This document shows positions 15,628 through 23,201 of a stretch of DNA of 42,041 nt, piece after piece; the first letter of the stretch is position 1, and each line of letters starts with the position of its first letter. The translations under genes were made by a program, and so were the position numbers. The notes below the pieces were generated by a model that was not told the origin of the DNA, ran no database searches, and was given only the letters and a program-made list of their open reading frames with translations. The DNA is from JABMMZ01 sp044368575 (GTDB lineage: Bacteria > Bacteroidota > Bacteroidia > NS11-12g > UBA955): contig JBIPPH010000016.1 in NCBI GenBank assembly GCA_044368575.1, positions 1 to 42,041 on the forward strand, written 5' to 3'.

Positions 15628-17667
15628 CTACATCGCATCGTAAGCTTTAATGAAACGGGCGCCAAGATTTTTGTAAGGTGGAATGTAGTCTTTGAATTGG
15701 ATATTGTCTTTCAGTTTTAGACTTACTTGTTGCCAGATATTGGCCCACACAAGGTCTTTGCCAGAGCGTATGGTTTCCGTGATTTCTTGAATCAATACTG
15801 TATTAACGGCCAGCGTGCCCACTTGTTTGGTGCTTATGATTTGCACATCAAAAGCATTTTCCATGGCTTTACTTATGTTTTGATAGCCTCCGCAACTGCC
15901 TAAAATAGCCACTTTATTGCTATTGTTCATTTGGTTCAAAGTGTTTTCAATGTAATATGAATGCCCTCTGTGAACGATCAAATCAGGAAAACGTTTGCGT
16001 TGTTCAAACAAACTCTGCAAAGCTTTTCGACCTTCAATTTCTTGAGCAGGTTTATTCGCGTAAATCTCCATTTTATTAACTGTAATGCTCTTAAACACCA
16101 CATAAGTCTCTTTATCCTCACGCTTGTAAATGCTAGAAGGATACATGGTTAACCAATGCTTAAAAGCATTCTCACCATCTTCATCATCAAAAAAGAAATG
16201 CTGTTGAATGTGTACGCCATCTGGGAATAATGCAGTATGGCTCACTCTATCTAAATCAGGAATAGTAAATGTAAACGGCAAGTCTACAAACGCTTTGCCA
16301 TCGCACAATTGCCACAACAAACCATACAATTTCTGACCATGTAAATTGCCATTGGCTATACAGCCCTTCAACTCAGCTTGAATCGTATTTAAAAACAAAG
16401 TTTTAAAATGCTCATTGTTTAAACTACCATAGGTATCTGCTACATCAACAGCTGGACCAAGATCGCCACCATTGTCATATAATTTACCCGCAAACAACTT
16501 AATCAACTGTTCGATTTCAGCAGGCGACATACTCGAGAAAAAGTCATCTAATTTGTTGTAACCAGCACATTGTTTTACAAACACTCTAAAATGATTGAAG
16601 TTCATCGCTTTTAGAAACTCAAAGCCTGAAGCCTCTTTCTTTTTCTCCATCATGCGTTTGTACATCCCTAAAAAAGTGGAAGTAAAAATCTCTTGCGGAC
16701 AATACACCATTGCCGTGTAAATCTCATAAGCATTATCAGAGGCAATTGGTTGGAAACGGAACTCGTCTTGCTCTTCGTGTCTTAAATTAATTTCAACCAC
16801 CTTTTCCATGCAATACGTTTCAATCTCTTTATCGACCGTGTATTCTGCAAATATGTTTGGACGCTTTTTCAGTTGCATCAAATACAACACAAATTCACGA
16901 GGTTTTTTAGACAACGCTTCAGCCTCTGTTAAACTCATCTGTTTGCGCAACAAAGGATCTAATAAAGCATACGCCTTAGATTGCGTGCCATAAGTAGTAT
17001 AGATCTGATAAATAAACACCGCCACGCTGTCTTTTGAATTTTTAACCGCTCTATCAATCATATGATTGGATCCAAAAAATTGTTTGATAGCGCCAGGATC
17101 TATTCTGCACAAAGCCAACAAGACCTCACTACCAATGGGGGTATAAGCCAAGTTCTTAAACGCATTCAAAACATCTGTAGGATAGTATTTAGCCGCATAC
17201 ACCCAATACGTTTTAGCAAACGCTTTTAGATTCACCACATCAATCAATTCAATACCAGACTTTACATCATGTTTTAACAACTCTAAAGTCTTTTGATCAT
17301 TGTCTGTGCTCAACAAAGCCTTCATCAATTGAAACTGTTTTTGAGCCGCAGATAAGTGAATCACCTGCTCATAGCGAATCTTCTTACAGTATTCAAACAT
17401 GGCCCTACAGTATTGCAATTGCACAGGACCATTCATGTTTAAAATGCTATTTTGAAATTGATTAATGCCCCTCAAATACAAGGCAGTTGCCAATTGATTT
17501 TGTTCAGCATTACCAATCACTAAACTATCATCAATATCGCCATCCATTAAATCAATTCTGTTTTGCTCAAAGTCGATTTGTTTCATCCAATATTGGGCAT
17601 CACTTGGATTCTGAGCCGCAGCCCATCCACTAAGACCAATGGTTAAAAGAATAAGGCAAAATCTCAT
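15628..17667 (-). CDS. Secreted protein with caspase/gingipain-like C-terminal His...Cys region
   Basis: This 679-residue protein begins with a signal peptide (MRFCLILLTIGLSGWAAAQ) and is mostly helical up to about residue 500; no known domain is evident there. The C-terminal ~115 residues hold LIVHRGHSYYIE (H566, G568, H569) and, 23 residues after H569, VAILGSCGGYQNISKAM (C592). Hydrophobic strand, His(-x)-Gly, hydrophobic strand, then small-Cys-Gly is the layout of clan CD cysteine peptidases such as caspases, gingipains and CHAT domains. After that come QVGTLAVN, VWANIWQ and YIPPYKNLGARFIKAY. Peptidase activity is my inference; the protein could be an inactive relative or a hypothetical family. 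The start is ATG at 17667; the frame extends 27 codons upstream without a signal peptide. It is divergent from the lipoprotein gene. Confidence 0.7.
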   Translation of the reverse strand: MRFCLILLTIGLSGWAAAQNPSDAQYWMKQIDFEQNRIDLMDGDIDDSLVIGNAEQNQLATALYLRGINQFQNSILNMNGPVQLQYCRAMFEYCKKIRYEQVIHLSAAQKQFQLMKALLSTDNDQKTLELLKHDVKSGIELIDVVNLKAFAKTYWVYAAKYYPTDVLNAFKNLAYTPIGSEVLLALCRIDPGAIKQFFGSNHMIDRAVKNSKDSVAVFIYQIYTTYGTQSKAYALLDPLLRKQMSLTEAEALSKKPREFVLYLMQLKKRPNIFAEYTVDKEIETYCMEKVVEINLRHEEQDEFRFQPIASDNAYEIYTAMVYCPQEIFTSTFLGMYKRMMEKKKEASGFEFLKAMNFNHFRVFVKQCAGYNKLDDFFSSMSPAEIEQLIKLFAGKLYDNGGDLGPAVDVADTYGSLNNEHFKTLFLNTIQAELKGCIANGNLHGQKLYGLLWQLCDGKAFVDLPFTFTIPDLDRVSHTALFPDGVHIQQHFFFDDEDGENAFKHWLTMYPSSIYKREDKETYVVFKSITVNKMEIYANKPAQEIEGRKALQSLFEQRKRFPDLIVHRGHSYYIENTLNQMNNSNKVAILGSCGGYQNISKAMENAFDVQIISTKQVGTLAVNTVLIQEITETIRSGKDLVWANIWQQVSLKLKDNIQFKDYIPPYKNLGARFIKAYDAM

Positions 17668-17733
17668 ATCGTATTGTATGCAATAATGGTGCCTTTTACA
17701 GATTAGAACAAAACACCATTTAGCTCTTACATA

Positions 17734-17741
17734 CAAATCTA
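17734..17741 (-). promoter_or_regulatory. Predicted -7 element toward the caspase-like gene
   Basis: On the minus strand this reads TAGATTTG, a perfect TAnnTTTG. It lies 66 nt before the ATG at 17667 and 12 nt from the opposite-facing element at 17754-17761. Confidence 0.45.
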
Positions 17742-17753
17742 AGTACAAAATGC

Positions 17754-17761
17754 TAACTTTG
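17754..17761 (+). promoter_or_regulatory. Predicted -7 element for the lipoprotein gene
   Basis: TAACTTTG fits TAnnTTTG and ends 4 nt before the ATG at 17766, predicting a leaderless or nearly leaderless transcript. Confidence 0.55.
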
Positions 17762-17765
17762 AAAC

Positions 17766-18551
17766 ATGTTTAATCCACTCAAGTCTTTTAAGTTGTTCAT
17801 TGCACTTTTTATAATCAGCTTATTGAGCTCATGCAAAGCCGTGTTTTATACACCCAATCGCAACCCAATACCCTTGTACAAACAGAAGGGCGATGTGTAT
17901 GTGGATGCATCAACTAATCTGTTTAGCAAGGTGGATTTAACCGCAGGTGTAGCGCCGGTCAATGGATTGGGTTTGTACGCAGGTTATAATGCTTCTGGCT
18001 ATACTTCAAGAACCACTACCATTGATAGCCCCATCATTACCAATACCAAACTATACAGAGGCAATATGATCAATTTAGGCGCAGGGTATTTTGTGCCTCA
18101 AGACATCAGTCCTAATTTAAGATTTGAGGTCTTCGGTGATTTGGGTTTAGGTCAATTCAAAAATAAATCAACGGGCGAAACCAACGCGTTTTTTAACGGC
18201 AAATACACCCGCATTGGCATTATGCCCAATATTGGTTATACCAGTACAGATCAAATTTTCTCTATCGCTTATTCACTAAGAGCTTGTAATATCAGATTTC
18301 ATTCTGCTGAGATCAATAATGTACCATATTACTCAGACGACTATAAACGCTACAGCAGAAAGCATGATTACAACATGATGGAACACGCTGTAATGGCCCG
18401 CGTTGGAACAGAAGCAGTCAAATTACAATTGCAAGTTGCAGTGCAACAAAACATCGGCGCAGACGATTATTTAGACCCTCTGCCGCCTTACAATATGTCT
18501 ATCAATTTTGGCATTGTGTTTACGCCCAATTACTTAAAGGCCAACCAATAA
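17766..18551 (+). CDS. Predicted lipoprotein with beta-barrel-like body
   Basis: This 261-residue protein has a lipoprotein signal peptide ending in the lipobox LLSSC (Cys23). The body alternates short amphipathic strands with turns (LGLYAGYNASGYTS, MINLGAGYFVP, LRFEVFGDLGLGQF, IGIMPNIGYTS, AVMARVGTEAVKLQLQVAV) and ends in MSINFGIVFTP. This suggests an outer-membrane-associated beta-structure. No named family is recognised. The ATG at 17766 sits 4 nt after a -7 element and is the only sensible start. The stop lies 3 nt from that of the convergent TrmH-family gene. Confidence 0.72.
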   Translation: MFNPLKSFKLFIALFIISLLSSCKAVFYTPNRNPIPLYKQKGDVYVDASTNLFSKVDLTAGVAPVNGLGLYAGYNASGYTSRTTTIDSPIITNTKLYRGNMINLGAGYFVPQDISPNLRFEVFGDLGLGQFKNKSTGETNAFFNGKYTRIGIMPNIGYTSTDQIFSIAYSLRACNIRFHSAEINNVPYYSDDYKRYSRKHDYNMMEHAVMARVGTEAVKLQLQVAVQQNIGADDYLDPLPPYNMSINFGIVFTPNYLKANQ

Positions 18552-18554
18552 GAG

Positions 18555-19076
18555 TTATTGACAAAGGGCCCAAAGCACTATGCCCGTACAAACCGAAACA
18601 TTAAAAGAATGTTTGGTGCCGAATTGAGGAATCTCAATACAATTGTCGCAGACATCTAAAACTGACTGATCAACACCATCCGTTTCATTGCCCAGCACTA
18701 AAGCAATAGGCGTGTTTTTATCCCAGTTAAAATTTTGCAATTCAATGCTGCCCTCCACTTGTTCAACTGCCACAATGCGATAGCCTTTTGCTTTTAAGGC
18801 CAAGCAAGCATCAAGCGTTTGCTCATGATAAGTCCATTGCACAGCATCTTCTGCTCCTAAAGCTGTTTTATGAATATCTCTGTGCGGCGGTTTGGCTGTA
18901 ATGCCACAAAGGGCCAATGCTTCAACCCCAAAGCCATCAGCTGTTCTGAAAATACTACCCACATTGTTCATGCTGCGAATATTATCAAGCACTAATACCA
19001 ATGGGATTTTCTCTTCAGTTTGGTATTGATAAATTGTTAATCGGTTCAGTTGATGAGTCTGTAACTTGCGGTACAT
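18555..19076 (-). CDS. TrmH/SpoU-family RNA methyltransferase
   Basis: This 173-residue protein has all three SPOUT motifs: NVGSIFRTADGFG (residues 38-50), LVLGNETDGV (about 127-135) and IEIPQFGTKHSFNVSV (147-162). They form the trefoil-knotted S-adenosylmethionine site for 2'-O-ribose methylation of tRNA or rRNA. It lacks the N-terminal L30e-like RNA-binding domain of RlmB, so it resembles the compact TrmH/TrmL type, and its target base cannot be told from sequence. The start is ATG at 19076 (MYRKLQTHQL); a TTG four codons upstream is possible but less likely. It is divergent from mutS, with 45 nt between starts. Confidence 0.9.
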   Translation of the reverse strand: MYRKLQTHQLNRLTIYQYQTEEKIPLVLVLDNIRSMNNVGSIFRTADGFGVEALALCGITAKPPHRDIHKTALGAEDAVQWTYHEQTLDACLALKAKGYRIVAVEQVEGSIELQNFNWDKNTPIALVLGNETDGVDQSVLDVCDNCIEIPQFGTKHSFNVSVCTGIVLWALCQ

Positions 19077-19121
19077 TTTTATTGGCAATCTTTTTTGATA
19101 TACTTAAGTGAAAGCAGGGTT

Positions 19122-21719
19122 ATGAGTGCAAAGATAACAGATAATCAAACACCATTAATGAAACAGTATTTTGGGTTCAAACAAAAATACCCAAACACCG
19201 TTTTATTGTTCAGGGTAGGCGATTTTTATGAAACCTTTGGCGAAGATGCTGTGGTAGCTTCTAAAGTATTAGGCATTGTGTTAACCAAACGCGGTGCAGG
19301 CAGCAGCAGTGAAACTGAATTGGCCGGATTTCCTCATCATTCCTTAGACACCTATTTGCCTAAATTGGTAAAGGCTGGCCACAGAGTAGCCATTTGCGAT
19401 CAGTTAGAAGATCCCAAAATGGCTAAGGGCATAGTCAAGCGCGGGGTTACTGAATTGGTTACGCCTGGTGTGGTATTGAATGATAAAGTATTGGACTCAT
19501 ACACCAGTAATTATTTAGCGGCCATACATTTTGGCAAAGACAGCACTGGTTTAGCTTTCTTAGACATTTCAACCGGTGAATTTTTAGTGGCTCAAGGCCA
19601 TACCGATTACATTGAAAAATTGCTCAGTGGTTTTAGACCCTCTGAAGTCATAGTCAGTAAAGCGCAATTGAACCAATTGCAAACGTTTAATGATCAATAT
19701 TTTTGTTCAACCCTTGAAGAGTGGGTATTTCAAACTGACTTTTGCGAAGAGCGTTTGAATTTGCATTTTGGTACTTCAACCCTAAAAGGTTTTGGTATCG
19801 CCCACATGCCCATGGCCATTATAGCCGCAGGCAGTGCGCTCTATTATTTGGAGCACAACCAACAAAGTCACATCAAACACATCAATGCCATTCAGCGCAT
19901 TGAAGAAGACCAATATGTGTGGTTTGATCCATTCACCATTCGCAATTTAGAAATTATTCAGCCTTCGCACAGCGGCGGCAAATCACTTTTAGATGTACTG
20001 AGTAAAACCCATACACCAATGGGCAGCAGACGTTTAAAAAACTGGTTGGTCTTGCCGTTAAAAAACCGCAACGACATTCAAAAAAGATTGGATTTAGTTG
20101 AAGCGCTTTATACGTCAAACACCCTGCTGCAAGACATACAGAATCAATTGAAAGCTTGTGGCGATATTGAACGCATCATTTCTAAAGTGGCTTCCTTAAG
20201 AGCCAATCCCAGAGAGATACTTCAATTGGCAAAATCGTTGCAAAGTATACAGGCCATTCAAGGCTTATTGAGTCAATCAGACAATGCCTTGTTAAAGGCG
20301 TATGCCAATCAATTTTTGCCATTAGAAAGTTTGGCCACTACTATTGAAAAACACATTCAAGCGGATGCGCCAATTTTGGTCAACAAAGGCCAGGTTATTC
20401 AATCAGGCATTCATGCAGAACTCGATGAGTTAAGAGATTTGCAAACCAACGGCAAAGAGCAGTTGCTCAACATACAAAAACGCGAAGCAGAACGCACGGG
20501 TATTCCTTCTTTGAAGATTGCTTTCAACAATGTATTTGGGTACTATTTAGAAGTCACCAATACCCATAAAGACAAAGTACCTTCAGAGTGGATACGCAAA
20601 CAAACTTTAACCAATGCAGAGCGTTACATCACAGAAGAACTAAAAGCCTACGAAGACAAAATCCTCAGCGCAGAATCAAAAATTGCAGAGATAGAAGCCA
20701 GTATTTACCAGGCATTATTGTTGCAACTTTCTGAGGCTGTGCCTTCCGTTCAGACCAATGCGTATGCGCTTTCTACCCTCGATGTGTTAAGCGGATTTGC
20801 ACAATGCGCCATTGATAACAAGTATGTTAAACCCTTGCTCAATGACTCCAATGATTTGCACATTAAGGCTTGCAGACATCCCGTCATTGAACAACAATTA
20901 CCGCCAGGTACAGCGTACATTCCGAACGACATCACCTTGAATCAGGATCAGAAAATCATTATTTTGACGGGTCCAAACATGAGTGGTAAAAGTGCCGTTT
21001 TAAGACAAACCGCTCTGGCAGTTCTAATGGGTCAAATAGGTTGTTTTGTGGCAGCAGACCATGCAGAATTTGGTTGTTTTGACCGCATCTATACAAGGGT
21101 TGGTGCCAGTGATAATTTATCTGCTGGTGAGAGTACCTTTATGGTTGAGATGATTGAAACGGCTAGCATTCTGAATAATTTATCGAATAGAAGTTTAATT
21201 CTTTTAGATGAAATTGGCAGAGGCACTAGCACCTTTGATGGTGTGTCTTTGGCTTGGTCAATAGCAGAATTTTTAGGCCATCATCCTGGTCAACCCAAAA
21301 CCATTTTTGCTACGCATTACCATGAGCTCAATGAACTTGAAAAACATGTTAAGGGCATAGTCAATTACCACATTGCTGTTAAAGAAACTACTGATAAAGT
21401 GATCTTCTTAAGACATTTAGTTCAAGGAGGTAGTGAGCACAGTTTTGGTATACATGTGGCACGTATGGCAGGTGTGCCTAAAACGGTTTTATACCGCGCT
21501 GAAGAGATCTTGCAAGAACTTGAAAAAGACAGAGCGCAAATTAGTGGCAGTCAAACGTTAAAAACACTCAAAGCGCCAGCGCAACTCAATATGTTTGCTG
21601 TTCAAGATGCTGCGGCAGAATGGATCAAACAAAAACTCAAAACCATTGATGTCAATGAACTTACACCCATCGAAGGTTTAATGGTTTTACAACAATTAAA
21701 AGATCAGCTAAAAGATTAG
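19122..21719 (+). CDS. mutS: DNA mismatch repair protein MutS
   Basis: This 865-residue protein recognises mismatches and small loops and starts methyl-independent repair with MutL. The mismatch-reading motif GDFYETFGEDA is at residues 33-43 (F35-x-E37). The connector, lever and clamp domains follow, then the ATPase with Walker A GPNMSGKS (617-624), the signature region DNLSAGESTFMVEM and Walker B LILLDEIGRGTSTFDG. The C-terminal helix-turn-helix dimerisation region (EILQELEKD) is present, so length and layout are normal. The start is ATG at 19122 (MSAKITDNQTPLMKQY). The open frame reaches back to a TTG at 19095, but those nine codons are not conserved sequence. The stop overlaps the convergent ftsE stop by 4 nt (TTAG). 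Confidence 0.97.
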   Translation: MSAKITDNQTPLMKQYFGFKQKYPNTVLLFRVGDFYETFGEDAVVASKVLGIVLTKRGAGSSSETELAGFPHHSLDTYLPKLVKAGHRVAICDQLEDPKMAKGIVKRGVTELVTPGVVLNDKVLDSYTSNYLAAIHFGKDSTGLAFLDISTGEFLVAQGHTDYIEKLLSGFRPSEVIVSKAQLNQLQTFNDQYFCSTLEEWVFQTDFCEERLNLHFGTSTLKGFGIAHMPMAIIAAGSALYYLEHNQQSHIKHINAIQRIEEDQYVWFDPFTIRNLEIIQPSHSGGKSLLDVLSKTHTPMGSRRLKNWLVLPLKNRNDIQKRLDLVEALYTSNTLLQDIQNQLKACGDIERIISKVASLRANPREILQLAKSLQSIQAIQGLLSQSDNALLKAYANQFLPLESLATTIEKHIQADAPILVNKGQVIQSGIHAELDELRDLQTNGKEQLLNIQKREAERTGIPSLKIAFNNVFGYYLEVTNTHKDKVPSEWIRKQTLTNAERYITEELKAYEDKILSAESKIAEIEASIYQALLLQLSEAVPSVQTNAYALSTLDVLSGFAQCAIDNKYVKPLLNDSNDLHIKACRHPVIEQQLPPGTAYIPNDITLNQDQKIIILTGPNMSGKSAVLRQTALAVLMGQIGCFVAADHAEFGCFDRIYTRVGASDNLSAGESTFMVEMIETASILNNLSNRSLILLDEIGRGTSTFDGVSLAWSIAEFLGHHPGQPKTIFATHYHELNELEKHVKGIVNYHIAVKETTDKVIFLRHLVQGGSEHSFGIHVARMAGVPKTVLYRAEEILQELEKDRAQISGSQTLKTLKAPAQLNMFAVQDAAAEWIKQKLKTIDVNELTPIEGLMVLQQLKDQLKD

Positions 21720-22390
21720 GCGTCTAAGACCTTATTGCTTTCTACTTTAATGACCCTTGCTGGGTATTGTTCGAGTAAGCGGTGTTCATGCGTTGCCATT
21801 AAAACAGCAGTGCCTTCTTCTTTTGCAATTTGCTGCAACAAAGAAGTAATGTCATTTGAAATCTCAGGGTCAAGATTACCTGTTGGCTCGTCTGCTAAAA
21901 TGATTTCAGGTTTGTTTAACAAAGCTCTGGCAATTACCAAACGCTGTTGTTCGCCACCACTCAATTGGTGAGGCATTTTATAGTCTTTGGTTTCTAAGCC
22001 AACAATTTGCAATACTTCACTTACGCGTTTAAACATTTCCATTTTGTTTTTCCAGCCTGTGGCTTTCAATACAAACAGTAAATTGTCTTTGGCATTGCGG
22101 TCAGTTAACAACTGAAAATCTTGGAAGATAATGCCCAAACGTCTGCGCAATTTTGGAATCTGTCTGCGTTTGAGTTTGATCAAATCAAAACCAGCAACAG
22201 AACCATTGCCCAATTCCAATTTTAATTCGCCATAAAGTGTTTTCAATAAAGAACTTTTACCGCTTCCGGTTTTGCCAATTAAATAGGCAAATTCACCTTT
22301 ATTGATGTCCAAGTTGACTTGGTGTAACACCAAATTTTTATCTTGGAATATATCGGCTTTTTCTAAATGGATAACAGCATGTTCTGTCAT
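21716..22390 (-). CDS. ftsE: FtsE-like cell-division ABC ATPase
   Basis: This 224-residue ATPase has Walker A GKTGSGKS (39-46), signature LSGGEQQ (143-149) and Walker B EIILADEPTGNLDP. It is closest to FtsE, which with FtsX regulates peptidoglycan hydrolases at the septum; LolD- and MacB-type ATPases are close relatives. The length and the absence of a permease next door fit the scattered ftsE/ftsX arrangement of Bacteroidota. The start chosen is ATG at 22390 (MTEHAVIHLEKADIF); an in-frame upstream Met at 22414 would overlap the promoter element. The 3' end overlaps mutS by 4 nt. Confidence 0.85.
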   Translation of the reverse strand: MTEHAVIHLEKADIFQDKNLVLHQVNLDINKGEFAYLIGKTGSGKSSLLKTLYGELKLELGNGSVAGFDLIKLKRRQIPKLRRRLGIIFQDFQLLTDRNAKDNLLFVLKATGWKNKMEMFKRVSEVLQIVGLETKDYKMPHQLSGGEQQRLVIARALLNKPEIILADEPTGNLDPEISNDITSLLQQIAKEEGTAVLMATHEHRLLEQYPARVIKVESNKVLDA

Positions 22391-22411
22391 TGCGAGTGGA
22401 ATTATATAGGG

Positions 22412-22419
22412 CAAATGTA
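22412..22419 (-). promoter_or_regulatory. Predicted -7 element for ftsE
   Basis: The minus strand reads TACATTTG, a perfect TAnnTTTG, 21 nt before the ATG at 22390. This also argues against the upstream start at 22414. Confidence 0.55.
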
Positions 22420-22474
22420 AGCGATTAAATGACGCCCTCGAACAAGGAATATCAACAAGCGTTTTAAATCTTGG

Positions 22475-23131
22475 TCAATCGTGCAAAGCCCAGTCTATAA
22501 TAGGCTTCTGATTGGCTTGTAAAAAGGCATTGGCTTTTGAAAAATGACGACAACCAAAAAAGCCTTGATAGGCAGAAAACGGCGATGGATGAGCCGCTTC
22601 TAAAACCAAATGCTGAGGGCCAATCAAGTGTTTTTTTTGTTTGGCAAAATTACCCCAAAGCATAAAAACGATTCCAGAACAATTGTCAGAAAGGTATTGA
22701 ATAACTGCATCTGTAAATTGCTCCCAACCCCATTTTTGATGACTGCCTGCTTGATGCGCTTCAACCGTTAAACAGGCGTTCAACAATAACACACCTTGTT
22801 GAGCCCATTGGTTTAAGTTGGCGTGATTGGGCATTGGCAATTGCAAATCAGCTTGAATTTCTTTTAAAATATTGACCAAAGAAGGCGGTGCTTTTACACC
22901 CTTAGGCACACTGAAAGATAAGCCATGGGCTTGGCCTGCATTGTGATACGGATCTTGCCCCAAAATAACCACTTTGATTTGCGACAATGGGCAGAGGGTA
23001 AAGGCATTGAAAATTTCCGACTTAGGCGGGTAAATGATTTTGCCCAAAGCTGCTTCAGTATCAAGCTTTGCCATCAAGGCTTGAAAGTAAGGCTTTGCCA
23101 TTTCTGAGGCTAAAAAATCAGACCATTCCAC
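22475..23131 (-). CDS. ung: Uracil-DNA glycosylase (family 1)
   Basis: This 218-residue enzyme removes uracil from DNA in base excision repair. The water-activating motif GQDPYH is at residues 58-63 (Asp60), and the minor-groove loop HPSPFSA begins at His181. The uracil-pocket segments GLSFSVP and LLLNACLTV are also in place, and the length is normal for the family. No ATG lies near the conserved N-terminus; the start is GTG at 23131 (MEWSDFL), 5 nt after a perfect -7 element. It is divergent from ligA, which completes the same repair pathway by sealing the nick. Confidence 0.96.
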   Translation of the reverse strand: MEWSDFLASEMAKPYFQALMAKLDTEAALGKIIYPPKSEIFNAFTLCPLSQIKVVILGQDPYHNAGQAHGLSFSVPKGVKAPPSLVNILKEIQADLQLPMPNHANLNQWAQQGVLLLNACLTVEAHQAGSHQKWGWEQFTDAVIQYLSDNCSGIVFMLWGNFAKQKKHLIGPQHLVLEAAHPSPFSAYQGFFGCRHFSKANAFLQANQKPIIDWALHD

Positions 23132-23136
23132 ACTTT

Positions 23137-23144
23137 CAAAACTA
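23137..23144 (-). promoter_or_regulatory. Predicted -7 element for ung
   Basis: The minus strand reads TAGTTTTG (TAnnTTTG) and ends 5 nt before the GTG start, predicting a leaderless mRNA beginning with GUG. Confidence 0.55.
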
Positions 23145-23180
23145 ATGATTTTGACGCTATTTATATACCATAAACCATTT

Positions 23181-23196
23181 TAAATTTGTACATTTG
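23181..23196 (+). promoter_or_regulatory. Two adjacent -7 elements for ligA
   Basis: TAAATTTG (23181-23188) is directly followed by TACATTTG (23189-23196); both fit TAnnTTTG. The second ends 5 nt before the ATG at 23202. Two alternative transcript starts 8 nt apart are possible. Confidence 0.55.
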
Positions 23197-23201
23197 AAAC
23201 G

